Origin: Takakia lepidozioides
Taxonomy: Eukaryota > Streptophyta > Takakiopsida > Takakiales > Takakiaceae
Assembly (NCBI GenBank): GCA_030704615.1
Contig: CM060731.1
Coordinates: forward strand, 24,180,001-24,244,000
Length of the DNA: 64,000 nt
Direction: 5' to 3'
The notes beneath the pieces are model-generated. The model worked only from the letters and a program-made list of their open reading frames with translations. It did no database searches and was not told the origin of the DNA. This document shows, one piece after another, positions 1 through 11,214 of this stretch. The position numbers and the translations under genes are program-made. Positions within the stretch are counted from its first letter, which is position 1. The number at the start of each line of letters is the position of its first letter.

Positions 1-54
1 CATCAGCGTCGCCGACTTGAGCTTGGACCCCTCGCTCACATCCTCAGACCCCAT
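1..54 (-). CDS. SCP2-like gene, 5' end of first coding exon (runs off window)
   Basis: Eighteen codons read from an ATG at 54 down to base 1 and continue outside the window. The peptide starts MGSEDVSEGSKLKS and is nearly identical to the start of the copy at 9063 (MGSEAVSEGSKLKS). The second copy continues into a segment resembling plant sterol carrier protein 2, a small peroxisomal lipid-transfer protein, so this copy is assigned by homology to it. Similarity between the two loci also covers the untranslated sequence just upstream (about 55-150 against 9064-9170), so this is a segmental duplication rather than chance. Only the N-terminus is visible, so intactness cannot be judged. Confidence 0.4.
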   Translation of the reverse strand, partial: MGSEDVSEGSKLKSATLM

Positions 55-404
55 TGCAACAACAGCTCCCACCTTTTCCCTCACCGTACTCAGAAGTGAA
101 TCTGTGCATGCAATCTCCCAGGACCTCTCCTGTCCCCCACACCAAACCACAGCACTCTTGCACTGTGCACTCACCGTCACTCAGAACACATTTAAGTATT
201 TGCATTCATTTGCTGCCTTTTAGTTCTCTGACTCGGCAGACTTGTGACCTTTTTCCCTACAAAAGTTCTCCATGGTCCTCCTTTCACAATTTAGGCCTAG
301 TGAGGAAAAACTATATTCATGTAAGCTTCCGAATTTTATCACACTAGACTAGGTATTAAAAGAGTATATGAAATCTGCACTTGTATATGCATTTTCATGT
401 AAGC

Positions 405-695
405 TTATGCTGTAGAGGCTGATGCTTGCTCATTAGCTTCTTTGTTTAGATGTGAATCAAACTTACCTGCTACTATCTGGTACACAACGTGATCATATTT
501 GGACAAATGCCCTGCCCAAACTGAAAATGCATATCTGATATTATTGAATCTTTTTGGACTGACCCGGAGAGTTGTAAAGTGAGCAAGTGTATCATTATCT
601 AAGCCTACTGCAAATGTGTGGTGTGCCCAAGCAAAAATTCCAAGAACTCCACGCAAGCAGTACCAAAGCAAATGGCTTGTGAGGAACACAACCAC
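405..695 (-). pseudogene. COX1-like fragment, possible nuclear mitochondrial insertion
   Basis: A 96-codon frame contains WAHHTFAVGLDNDT followed by an AHFTT stretch. This resembles the segment of mitochondrial cytochrome c oxidase subunit 1 around the two adjacent histidines that bind copper B (family motif WAHHMFTVGLDVDT, then AYFTAAT). After about 30 residues the similarity fades. There is no surrounding oxidase sequence, and the frame is far too short for the roughly 525-residue protein. The likely reading is an old, diverged mitochondrial DNA insertion. A nuclear exon that resembles COX1 by chance is the alternative. Confidence 0.4.
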
Positions 696-699
696 AGGG

Positions 700-1450
700 C
701 GAAACCATGCTTGCTCAACTCAAGACATAATGATTGCTCCAACTGTTAAACTAGTGAGAACCTCATTTTGAATTGCTGGAGTGCAGAATGCTGTCTGGCA
801 GAATGCATTTCATTAGTGGTTGTTAATTGGGTTCCACAATGGACACAAGTCACCAGCACGTAGATTTGTTCTCTGATGATGAAATCTTATCTCTCCACTG
901 TCTGCCTGTACTCTCATTGTACTTATCTCTAGAGGGTGCCAGCTTTTGTGCAATCTTAGTTCATGCTCAGTACCGGGTGGCTTGAGCACAACCTTCCTTT
1001 TTGGCTTTAAAACAAACATTAGACTTGGTAGTAGAAGTAGAGCCTTTCATTTGAAGATGGCAATCGTTCATGATCTCTTGTGGCGCTTGATTGAGTGGTG
1101 GTGTAATAACTTACATGTGATCTAAAGAACAGTCCTACATTTCAAGTCCAATGCAAATCTGAGATAAAATTGATTGTGCTGCTATTTATGTACCTCTTCC
1201 ATGTAACAGTGTAGTGAACTATCACAGGCCTTTTTACTGTCACTCACTTGGCTGCAGCTGAGGCCCACCTCAACAAAGCACCTGCAAACAAAGCTGTTGC
1301 ATGCTCAAATCGCTGTAACTTGCAGTACTAACCCAGATGGCAGAAAATAACTAAGCCTATTGCCAAAAGTTGGAACCCCACATATAAGTTTACCTGCCAA
1401 GCTGTAACAAACTTAAATGAAGCGTACAATACCACTGCAAATGACACTAA
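700..1450. other. No gene recognised
   Basis: Only short frames occur on both strands. One minus-strand frame (1328-1522) is hydrophobic near its end but matches nothing I recognise. No repeats with clear boundaries were seen. Confidence 0.4.
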
Positions 1451-1479
1451 CAGGTGTGGATAGGCATTGGGCTGGGATG

Positions 1480-1810
1480 TGGACGATTGAGCACCTGGGG
1501 GCTCACACCTCATTTCTGCCATCCCTTAGGAAGAGGCTTCTTTTCCATTATGTTTAGCTCCGTGGAGTTTGCCTCAAAAGCTCTTAAGTTCAATGTTAGG
1601 AAATCCAGATTTAGGGTGCACATTTTTCCTTGGTCAGCGGATTGGGGGCCCAAACTGGGTGTTACTTGTAAACCTAGGGTGATTGCGCTTCCTTACCTTC
1701 CGGGCAACTATTTGTGCTCTTTGCCTGAGATAGGGGCTCACTTTGGTGCTTACATTGGTTCCATGAATGTCAATGACTTTGAAGATGCGGACCACTTAAG
1801 TATTGACTCT
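1480..1810 (+). pseudogene. LINE-type ORF1 / DUF4283-like fragment
   Basis: The plus frame ending at 1888 contains a stretch of about 100 residues with FPWSADWGPKLG, then VIALPYLPGNYL, then EIGAHFGAYIG. This order (an aromatic FPW segment, a hydrophobic strand ending LPxLPxxY, then a helix with xxIGxxxG) is the pattern of DUF4283, the RNA-binding domain at the N-terminus of plant LINE-associated zinc-knuckle proteins. No zinc knuckle or polymerase follows. I read it as a retroelement fragment; the family assignment rests on pattern only. Confidence 0.35.
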
Positions 1811-1843
1811 GATGGTCATTTGGACCCGACCTGGGATTCGGGG

Positions 1844-1995
1844 AAATGTTCCTCACGGCTTTTCCCTAGTAGCAATGCAAAGGGCTAGAAAAGGCTCCCC
1901 ACAGCGAAACAGATGGTTTAGGAATCTGGGTAAATATTCCTCACAGCTTTTCCCTAGTAAGCATGCAGAGGGGCAATAAAGGCTACCACATGGTT
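1844..1995. repeat. Two-copy direct repeat, about 86-bp offset
   Basis: The sequence around CTTTTCCCTAGTA followed by gCATGCAgAGGGG / AATGCAAAGGG occurs twice, near 1857 and 1943, with similar flanks (TTCCTCAC before, AAGGCT after). It is a small local tandem duplication with no coding significance seen. Confidence 0.5.
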
Positions 1996-1999
1996 CATT

Positions 2000-4950
2000 T
2001 TCCCGCAAAGAAAGGCAGCCTTGCCAATTGAGAAGGAACTTATAGCATGCTATCACCCTCGCTATGTCGTCTTTTCACCCCATGCATTGCAATACCATCC
2101 CTGTTTCCATACAAGCACATTCACCCCTGAGCGTTGGTCACTTGCGGTAAAAGTATTATTCCTTTTGGTGCCATCCACAAGCCATAGTGAAAGATAGAAA
2201 TTTCTTATCTCAAGCTATTCTTTACTTTAAGATAAATGTGAAACATAAAAAAGTCTGGAAAATAGGAAAGGAGAGAACATACAGGTAGGTATCATCAACA
2301 GGATTGGCCATAAGAGTGTCAAGGGAGACGCGCTCTGCTTCTATTTCCCCTTGCGTTCCCACTTCTTGTTTCTGCACCAGCATGTACAAGTTTCAACAAA
2401 TGATGCAATTTGGTGTGCCAACCAATTTACCAATTTTGAATTGAGCTTTCTAATTGAGGTGCAAGAGGAACTCACTCGTCCTGCAGGCCAGGATTTCGAC
2501 GATATTTCAGCTTGTGATCAATGCGTTTCACATTTGCTTCCACATCCTGCACCTGTTTTATCTAAGACGAGCCGACATGTTTACCTTGAAGGGGGGACAG
2601 ATAATCTTACCATGCACACAAAGACAAAGACATATGAAGGCATGTTGTAAAATTGTCTACATGTACATTAAGGCAGCAGGTAACTAAGTTAGATGCATCT
2701 TTTGCATGACCCACAGCCTGTATCCAACACACATGTTTTGTTTGCCACAGGGAAGCTACCATCAGAAATTGTAAATTAAGCATAAGCCCACCAACTAGTT
2801 CACAGCATACCTCCCATCATGAGCCCTGAACATACCAATGAATCTATGGAATCAAGGACACAGATCAACTCATTATATGAATGCTGCTATATGTTGGCGT
2901 TCCTGAAGATTTGCCAAGTATCTGAAAATGGAGTGATAAATTGTACAGATAAGTAACACAGCTTCTCTACTGATGCTCACCAACCTTAACAAGAAACTAC
3001 ATTCTCTTGGGTCCAACTGTGATTTCAGTGTGGGCGGCCTGAAGACAGTATCCATTCTCTTATACAATGTCCAGGGTTTCTCATGAGAGAGCAACCCTCT
3101 TCAGGACCATCAAGAACATAGTTCCTGCACCTCTGTTCACCAACTTTCAAAATCTCAAGGCTCAGCCTAAAGGCCCGGCCCTGTTGGGCAGATCAGACAG
3201 ATGAGATTTGATCCTTGTGTGAAGGGCTTTCTGGAGGAAATCTGGAAACCGAGAAAATTGTTTCTGCCATGCTAAATCCCACTACTGGATTGAGCCCCTC
3301 ACAAAAGGTAGTGTCTGTTCCCTTTTGTTCCACCCAAACTGACCATGGGGTCTATGGCCACAAGGCTACGGAAAACATCTTATGAGTACACATCCTCGGT
3401 GTTGTTTACAGGGTACACGGGTCCTCTAAACCTCTCATGGACATGATAAACTTCTTCATCTTCTCTCCTTAATGTTCCTAGATATATGTATCAGGTGAAA
3501 TATTTCAAAAGTTTGTTAGTGACCAAAGGGGGTTGAGAGTGAAATACCGGTCCAAATCCACCTAGTGCTCTTCTTGGTTCACAGTCCGCAGCGCTGCCAA
3601 AGCTAGCTTCAGATGCAAGACCAACAATCTGTCAGGAGGAGCTAACTATAGCAAATGCTTTCCACACTGCCACAAGATCATTTGACTTGATAATCAGAAA
3701 GCCTCCAGCACAATGGACTCTTTTACTACGATTGGCTTTCCAGTGCTGAGCACACTATGGGTTTCAAAGCTGTACACTAGAGATTATATTTTGCTTTCCA
3801 AAGCCCCCAACAGAGTTTCAGAAACCAATTTTCTTTCCAAACTTAAGATCCACTCTCTATCTTTCAGGCCCATTCTCTTAAGCTAGCCTTGGTCCACTAG
3901 TCCCATCTTCAAAAGCTACGGCAAACAACGTCTCCTGAATACATTCTCATCTTCAAGAATGCAGTGCCAACCTGGCCTGGAGGAAAGAGAAGAAGTGCAT
4001 CTGTCTGCATCATGGGATCCACCACAAATCAAGCTACGTCTTGCAATTCCTGTGGAAAACAAAGGCATGGTTATGGTGAAAACTCTGCCCTCAGCACGAG
4101 AAAACCTTATCTTGACATTTGAGCCTGACATCTGACAATCTACTCAAATTACCAACAGACAATGTACAGAGAGAGGAACAATTCCCTAGGACAGCAAGCA
4201 CACTTTAATGTCCAATTCAATCATCCCTAATAGGAATTGCTGTAGGAACTCTCAAGTCCAACCCACATGCCAACAGTCATTACCAGAATTGACATGGCTC
4301 AAGCAAGCTCAAATCCTTGTGTCCTCTGTAGTTCTACTTCTGCTTCTTGTTACCAGAAGGCTTAAGCCCACTACATGTGACAGAGACCACCAAACAGAAT
4401 AGAGTAGCAATTCTAGTCTACATGGACTTTATGTACCTGCAGACCTCGTACAGCTGCTGCCCCCTTGCACAAAATTCTGCAGGAACATGTACAACCAAAT
4501 ACTTCAAAACAACCCTCAAATCTGCCAACTGGCTGTTGGAAGAGCTTGCAGTGAGGCTCAATTTGCATCTGTGTATGTATGTGTGAGGGAGAAGAAGAAG
4601 AAAACTTATCATGGCCACAGATGCTCAAAGGGGCTATGGTACCAAAGTTAATACTCCAAATGAGTTCTCTGAACGGACATCAAAGCTGGATGAGAAGAGC
4701 TGCTAATGTTCCAAATAGCATGACATATACTAAGTGTGCATTCAACAGACAAGAGCTTGGCAGGTGGCAAAGAGCAGAAGTGCAGAGTACACACTGAACT
4801 CTGCGAAGTTCTTGTTACAAACAAAACTCCTCACAGGCAGCTCACTGGGCAGAATGCCATCTATCCGGACCATTTTATAGCACAAAAAATCATGATAAAT
4901 GAACTTCTGTACTACCAGCCTTGTTTTGAGGTGACTCTCTTCACGCTTGT
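2000..4950. other. Gene-poor stretch, nothing recognised
   Basis: No frame longer than about 100 codons, no domain motif, and no repeat with identifiable ends was found. The right end is the 3' flank of the minus-strand PPR gene that stops at 4952. Confidence 0.4.
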
Positions 4951-4951
4951 T

Positions 4952-7312
4952 TCACCAGTAATCCCCACAAGAACAAATCCCGTCTTGGAAATGATGAAAA
5001 CGGTTGGCATCCCGTACAACAACTGCTCGCCCAACAATCTTTGAGATGAACTTGGTGGCAGTGTGGCAGTCACCACACACGCGCAGATTCTTGATGATGC
5101 AAATAGGCTTCCCAGGGGGTATGCTGATGAGCCCAAAAGCAATAGCCAGTCTCTCACTGTGATAGCAAAGAGAAAATTCCTTCCGCTCCTCCTCCACATC
5201 ATGCAATACAAAGCGCGTGTCAGGCATGTAACCTGCCTCCTTCATCAGCCCAGACAATCTCTTCAGCTCAGCATGAATTTCCGCAATTTGGGGATGCAAT
5301 TTGTCCTCCACAACGAACGTATGCACCTGGCTGTCCACCTCAATGCAGCTGTACCCTGGCTCCTTTCTGACACCTCTGTGCTGCATCATTCTTCTCACCT
5401 TGGCTGCATCATCCCACCTGCTAGCAGCAACATATATGTTGGATAGCAGCACATAAGTGGCAGCATCCTGTGGATCCCACCTAAGAAGACATGTTGCTGC
5501 ATGTTCTGCTACCTCTACATTGCCATGAGTTCGGCAGGCACCAAGCATAGCTCCCCACACCACCACATCTGGTTCCATTGGCATTTTGTTAATGAAAGTC
5601 TCTGCCTCATACAATTGTCCTGCACGGCCAAGAAGGTCCACTATGCAACCAAAATGCTCCAGGGTAGGGGTTAGGCCATGATCTCGTCTCATGGAATCAA
5701 AATAGTGGCGGGCTTCATCCACTAGGCCCACATGGTTACATGCAGAGAGAACACCTGTAAATGTGATACTGTCCGGCTTCAAGCCTTCCTGTTGCATTCG
5801 CTCAATTAGTTGAAGGGCCTCTCCACCACACCCATGCTGAGCATATCCTGTGATCATCACGTTGTATGAGACTACATCTCGTTCAGCCATGCCGTCAAAA
5901 ACTCGACGTGCATCCTTTATGCTCCCACAGGTGCCGTACATGTCAACAAGCGTATTCTCGAGAATGACATCTGGCTGAATTCCAGCTTTGATGATCTCTG
6001 CATGGACCTCCTTGCCCTTGTCCAGGGTGGCCAAGCTAGCACACGCCTTGAGAGCGCAAATGAATGTGATGTTGTTGGGTGTCACCCCTCTCTTCACCAT
6101 TTGCTCAAACACCTCCAAAGCCTTCCTACCACACCCATGCTGAGCAAATCCTGCAATTATTGCACTCCATGAGACCACATTAGGCTTGACGCCTTCCTGT
6201 TGCATTTGTTCAAATAGTTGGAGTGCCTCCCTACCACGACCTTGCTGAGCATATCCTGTGATCATCGCAGTCCACGACACCACATTTCGTTTGGCCATAT
6301 TGTCAAACACTTGACGTGCATCATTTACACTCCCGCATTTGGCATACATGTCGACAAGGGCAGTCTCCAGAATGATATCTGGCACAATCCCGGCTTTGCT
6401 GATGTCAGCATGGACCTCTATGCCCTTTTCCAGGGCTGCCACACTGGCACATGCACTGAGCATGCAAATGAATGTAACCCTGTCCGCCATCACGCCTTCC
6501 TGTATCATTTGCTCATAGAACTTGAACGCCTCTTTACCACACCCATTCTCAGCATATCCTGCAATCATTGCATTCCACGAGACCACATTTCGTTGAGCCA
6601 TAGTGTCAAACACTCGACGGGCCTCCTTCATGTTCCCACATTTGGCATACATGGCAGCAAGGGCAGTCTCCAGAATGATATTCGGTGCAACTCCTGCTTT
6701 GATGAGGTCAGCATGGACCTGTTTGCCCTTTTCCAGGGCTCCTAGGCTAGCACATGCCTTGAGAATGCAAATGAATGTGACCTTGTTTGGTGTCACCCCT
6801 TCCTGTATCATTTGCTGATAGATCTCCAAAGCCCCCCTACCACACCCATGCTTCACATATCCTGCCATCATGATAGTCCATGAAACCACATCTCGTCGAG
6901 GCATGTTGTCAAACACTAGGCGAGCATCCAACACACTTCCACACTTTGCATACATGTTGACAAGGTTGTTGGATAAAAACATGTTTAACTTATACCCACT
7001 TTGGATGATATGGGCGTGCACCTGCATGCCCTCTTCTAGGCCTTCCATCTTGCTGCACTGCTGCAACAGACAGACATAGGTATCGGAGTCTGCTGAAGCC
7101 CTTCTCTGATTCAAAATGTGCAGCGCCTCTTTCAGTTGTCCTGCCTTACAGAGTGCCCTTAAAGTGCCAAAAGAGTCCTTGCTGGCTCCCTCTTTTCGTC
7201 CTCTTTCAAACACATTGGACATGATGGAGGTGCCTAAGTCAGACAACTGTGGCTGACATACTGCCATCTGCAGCACGCAAAAACTCTTACTTACAAAGCT
7301 TGACACTGACAC
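4952..7312 (-). CDS. PPR protein, PLS class with DYW deaminase domain
   Basis: A single uninterrupted 786-codon frame encodes a pentatricopeptide repeat protein, expected in mitochondria or plastids where such proteins bind organellar RNA and edit C to U. After an N-terminal region of about 50 residues there are repeated P, L and S motifs (for example LVDMYAKCGS, ARxVFDxM, RDVVSW, MIxGYAQxGxGxEAL, FEQMxxEGVxPN). An E/E+ region with GYSCIEVDSQVHTF and the C-terminal DYW domain follow. The cytidine-deaminase zinc signature is present: HSE at about 718 and CGDC at 746-749, then HHF, CSC and the terminal tripeptide DYW. There is no intron. Several modules are almost repeats of each other, and broken relatives occur at 36.4, 40.8 and 52.5-55.1 kb, which indicates a recent family expansion. 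The RNA target cannot be read from sequence alone. Confidence 0.93.
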   Translation of the reverse strand: MSVSSFVSKSFCVLQMAVCQPQLSDLGTSIMSNVFERGRKEGASKDSFGTLRALCKAGQLKEALHILNQRRASADSDTYVCLLQQCSKMEGLEEGMQVHAHIIQSGYKLNMFLSNNLVNMYAKCGSVLDARLVFDNMPRRDVVSWTIMMAGYVKHGCGRGALEIYQQMIQEGVTPNKVTFICILKACASLGALEKGKQVHADLIKAGVAPNIILETALAAMYAKCGNMKEARRVFDTMAQRNVVSWNAMIAGYAENGCGKEAFKFYEQMIQEGVMADRVTFICMLSACASVAALEKGIEVHADISKAGIVPDIILETALVDMYAKCGSVNDARQVFDNMAKRNVVSWTAMITGYAQQGRGREALQLFEQMQQEGVKPNVVSWSAIIAGFAQHGCGRKALEVFEQMVKRGVTPNNITFICALKACASLATLDKGKEVHAEIIKAGIQPDVILENTLVDMYGTCGSIKDARRVFDGMAERDVVSYNVMITGYAQHGCGGEALQLIERMQQEGLKPDSITFTGVLSACNHVGLVDEARHYFDSMRRDHGLTPTLEHFGCIVDLLGRAGQLYEAETFINKMPMEPDVVVWGAMLGACRTHGNVEVAEHAATCLLRWDPQDAATYVLLSNIYVAASRWDDAAKVRRMMQHRGVRKEPGYSCIEVDSQVHTFVVEDKLHPQIAEIHAELKRLSGLMKEAGYMPDTRFVLHDVEEERKEFSLCYHSERLAIAFGLISIPPGKPICIIKNLRVCGDCHTATKFISKIVGRAVVVRDANRFHHFQDGICSCGDYW

Positions 7313-7378
7313 TCCCAGAAACTATCTCATGGCTCCTATTTAGTTTCAAAGAAAGACCTGTTCAAGCTCTTTGCTGCA

Positions 7379-7386
7379 TATTTATA
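7379..7386 (-). promoter_or_regulatory. TATA box candidate for the PPR-DYW gene
   Basis: TATAAATA on the minus strand lies 67 bases upstream of the PPR start codon, a plausible core-promoter position for a short 5' untranslated region. Confidence 0.4.
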
Positions 7387-7399
7387 GGTTTTTCACTTC

Positions 7400-8919
7400 G
7401 GTCATGAAGGTGCCTGATTGTCACAAATATACCAACTACTAGCTGCAATAAATTACTGTCCATGTGCATTGAACACCGAGACACACAGCAGACAGCTTCG
7501 TTCATCTTCTCTAAAAATACGAGTCACTGTATCAGTTCATCACAACGGACATAAATGCTGGCATGAAATCATGTACAAAGTTTTACCTCTGTACACTTTC
7601 AAGTTCTTGAGATCCACAAAAAGGGTCTCCTCAGCCACCCCCAGTTTCTGCCAAGCCATCAAACATATCACACAACCCTCCTAATCTCTTCTCACTCTCC
7701 ACTACTAGTAAGAAACATAAAGAGGTATATACATCCTTGGCTCTTTGAAATGCAAAATTGTCCATAGTAGGGATGGACAACATCACTGCCATTTCCCCTA
7801 ATACTCTTACTTCACTCAAGGTCAAAACAGCATGCCAATGCCTTCCACTTTCACAATGCCAATCACTTTCCCTGTTTCTATCCAGTGCCACATGATTCCA
7901 AATGTTCTTTAAGGATGCAGTTGAATAAGTTCTGGCCAGTAGCTCCCACAAACAAGTTATACCAATAGTCCGAAAATTGCAATGGAATTTCTCATTCCAC
8001 ATCCTCAAACACTGCCTTGGCCTGATCTTCAAGTGAAACAGTATCGGAAACCCCCCGGGTTACACCAGCATGTACTCATCTAATAAAGACATTGTGATTC
8101 CACTTAACCAGGGAACTACCCTTAGCATTACAGAACCAATTTGCAGTAGCATGTGCAGATATGCATGGGAGCTTTGAAGGCATCCCACCTAAAAACTCCG
8201 CCACTTCAAGACTCTTGGGGGAAAATGGTAAATCTAAATGATAATGGGGATCAAGCACTGGCCATAGACAAAAGACGCCAATTAGCATCCCAACCTGACA
8301 GGATTTGCACTTGAAGATTCCAGGAAATGTCCATATCTGCGGCAAGGTTACTTCTTCGGAGAATTAAGTTCAAGTGTAAACACAATGCTGAAAATGCTTC
8401 GCAAAAGGCAACAAGTTTACCCTGAGCACCTGGCAATCCTTCCAAGAGATCCCAAAGCTCAGCTTCTCTCCAAACCCAAAACAACAGGACAATGAAGCCC
8501 ATCGATGTACAATGGTCTGAACTTACACAAGGCTTGAAGAGAATGAGAAGCCCCCATGAACTTTTGACAAATAGTTGACCTAATCCACTGCTCGCTAGTA
8601 GTGCTGTCTAGTCCATGTGTGCGCCCCCACAAACAGGAAATCCTGGTTTCATATCTAGTTCTTGTAAGTTAGATCATCTTCGGCCTACATTACCTATCTT
8701 CTCACCCGCTTCTATCCTGTTGCTTGCCAAGGACGCTGACTGAAAACTATTTCCTTCTCCTTTCTTCTTCCCTCGATAAAGAAAAAGCAAACAGCTACAA
8801 ATTCCCCTTCCAGAAAACCACTCGATGCTAGGAGTAAATAGGTATCCTCTGCTCCCCCAACAAGCATACCGATTACAAAACACGCACACACAGCTTCTTT
8901 CCAGGATTTTAACGGCAAG
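7400..8919. other. Intergenic, possible degenerate coding remnants
   Basis: Minus-strand frames at 7631-8032, 8076-8345 and 8251-8502 are tryptophan- and cysteine-rich and overlap in different frames, as decayed retroelement polymerase tails often do. No diagnostic motif was found and I make no assignment. Confidence 0.25.
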
Positions 8920-9063
8920 ATTATCGACACGGAACAAAATTGATCTGGTTTACAAACCCAATCTTCTTCGACCCTTTCCATCACTGGCAAGGTGCGCCCT
9001 GACGAGCTCCATCAGCATCACCGACTTGAGCTTCGACCCCTCGCTGACAGCCTCAGACCCCAT
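8920..9063 (-). pseudogene. SCP2-like 5' exon with frame break
   Basis: From ATG at 9063 the frame reads MGSEAVSEGSKLKS, then LMELVRAHLASDGKG, and stops at 8950. In the next frame the sequence continues as KKIGFVNQINFVP, which matches the conserved core of plant sterol carrier protein 2 (KKIGLVYQINIAP). One indel near 8975 therefore separates the two parts. The domain normally continues for about 80 more residues after this point; no continuation was found in the 200 bases downstream, so either an intron follows NFVP (a GT dinucleotide is there) or the copy is truncated. SCP2 proteins transfer lipids in peroxisomes. Assignment is moderate. Confidence 0.45.
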
Positions 9064-10002
9064 TGCAACAACAGCACCCACTTTTCCCCTCGCACCCTAT
9101 TCAGAATTGAATCTGTGCATGCAATCTCCCGGGGCATCTGCTGGCCCTGCCCCACACACCAAACCTACTCTATCTCCTCCATTTTACATGGCATCCGTGG
9201 CATCAGCGTTGGAGCAACTATATCAACTCGTCGTTTTCGTGATTCTCTCACCAAGAAGCAATATGTCACCACAAGAGATATATATTCATTCAATCCACAG
9301 CGGCACTTACCAGCCGCTCTTGTTTTTCTATACACCGAAGGGTGTTGTGGTTTCACAGCTCATCTTTAGTATATGCAAGGCAGGTTTTCTGGGCACCCTT
9401 ATTTATGCATGGCAGGTTTTTCCAGACCCTTCAGTGTGAAGTGCAGCCAAATAACTCGACATTTCATGTGGAGACAACGCTAGAGATAAATCATAGATTT
9501 TGATACATGGGCTTGGAGAGAGCTTGGAGTGCACGGAAAAGCTCGAGTCGAACAGAGAGGTAGGAGAGAGGATAGGTCTGTACTATGAGCTGACTTCGAG
9601 CAATGCCCACATGGGTTGAGTTGCGGCACCGGGCTTTCTCCTAGCTAGTGGCGCTGGTCATGCTGAGGCATGCCTGTCATGTCTACGGAGGAGACAGCAG
9701 GCTGTCGAATTCATACCGGAACCTTCATTTCGTACCAGCACTTGGCCAAGTCAAACGTTGTCCTAGATGACAACCTTGTTGCTGTCACGAACTCCAGCTT
9801 ATATCGGCAGGATCGCATTCAGGACAACTCATGTCTACACAGAAGATGTACCATTATTAGAGTTTGACCAGTTTCTAGTAATACAGTGTTGCTTCCATAT
9901 AGTTGTGCATTACACCACACTAAATTGTCCCAACAATGCAACCGGTACCTTGCAAGCTGATCACCAACATCGAACAATTTCAACTGTATAGGTCTTGGAG
10001 CT
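9064..10002. other. Intergenic, upstream flank duplicated at window start
   Basis: Bases 9064-9170 resemble 55-150 at the left edge, so the duplication that produced the two SCP2-like exons included upstream sequence. The rest, up to the Mutator-like element, shows nothing recognisable. Confidence 0.4.
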
Positions 10003-10011
10003 GTTTTATCT
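10003..10011. repeat. 9-bp target-site duplication, left copy (GTTTTATCT)
   Basis: GTTTTATCT directly abuts the left inverted repeat and is repeated exactly at 11416-11424 beside the right one. Confidence 0.9.
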
Positions 10012-10200
10012 CGGTCCCAATATGGATGTGGCTTGATTTTACTGCAAGCGTGTGAGCTGACGGGTACGGCCCACGAGGTACAGCCGGGGAACCCCGCTCC
10101 GGCAGCCTCGTCGGCGAGTTGGACGCCCCATGTCAAATCATCCCCACCATTTCGCCCGTTGCCCCGCCCCCGCCCGCCCGCTGCTCCCCGCGCCCGCCCG
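10012..10200. repeat. Left terminal inverted repeat of the Mutator-like element
   Basis: This arm pairs with 11215-11415 in reverse complement. It contains GCTGACGGG, then CAGCCGGGGAACCCC, then CGCCCCATGTCAAATCATCC, each found inverted in the right arm. The inner limit is approximate because both arms run into G/C-homopolymer-rich sequence. Confidence 0.8.
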
Positions 10201-10389
10201 CCCACCGCTGGCGGGACCAGTGACCAAATTGGACGGGGATCAAACGAGGGGGGGGGACCGGCTATGGTATGGGGGATCGCGCCTCCGATGGGATGAGGGG
10301 ATCGACGGTGGGGGGGGCGCCACGTGGCGGTGGGCGTGCCATGGGGCCTTCATCCGGCCGTCATCCATCCACTGCGCGGGAGGATGGCA

Positions 10390-11130
10390 GGGGATGAGGG
10401 GCGGATGACCCAGAACATCCATTGTTTTGAGGTTGGATGGATGAGCAGGGGATCGACGGTTCGGGGGAGCAGCACGTGGCGGGCAATTAGGGGTGGGGGA
10501 TCACTGCGGGTCCGGAGTGGGGATCAAGCCAGGTCGGGGGAGTGGCGACGTGTGGGGGGATCGCGCCGTGGATGGGAAGAGGGGATCGGTGGCGGGGGAG
10601 CGCCACGTGCCGTCCGATGGGTGGAGGGGGATCAGTCACCGCATTGGACGGGGATCAACGGAGGGGGGGGCCGGCGACGTGTCGGGAGATCGGGCCGTCG
10701 ATGGGAAGAGGGGATCGATGGCGGGGGAGCGGGAGGATGGCGGGGGATGAGGGGCGGATGACACACAACATCCACTGTTTGTGAGGTCCGATGGATGCGC
10801 AGGGGATCGACGGTCCAGGGGAGCCGCACGTGGCAGGCGATTGGGGTTGGGGGATCACTCCCGGTCTGGAAGGGGGATCAAGGCGCGTGGGGGGAGCGGC
10901 GACATCTCACCGCGCCGTGGATGGGAGGAGGGGATCGACGGCGGCGGGAGCGCCACGTGGCGATGGGCGCGTCATGGGACCTTCAACCGGCCATCATCCA
11001 TTCAATTGAGGTTGGATGGATGGGGAGGGGATCGACGGTTCAGGGTAGCGCCACGTGGTTGGGGATGGGGTGGGGGATCACTCCAGCACTGGAAGTGGGA
11101 TCAACCCAGTGAGGGGATCCACAGCGGGGG
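10390..11130. repeat. GC-rich imperfect tandem repeats inside the Mutator-like element
   Basis: A segment beginning GAGGTTGGATGGATG followed by the GGGGATCGACGG motif recurs near 10429, 10780 and 11007 (offsets about 351 and 227). GGGGATGAGGGGCGGATGA recurs near 10390 and 10745. Units differ by insertions and deletions, so this is a decayed minisatellite. Confidence 0.6.
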
Positions 11131-11214
11131 GGGGCCCCACGTGGCTAGAGATCGGGGGTGGGAGCCGCGCGGCCAGCGGTGGGGCGGGGTCAGGGTCCCG
11201 GGCGGGCGGGCAGG

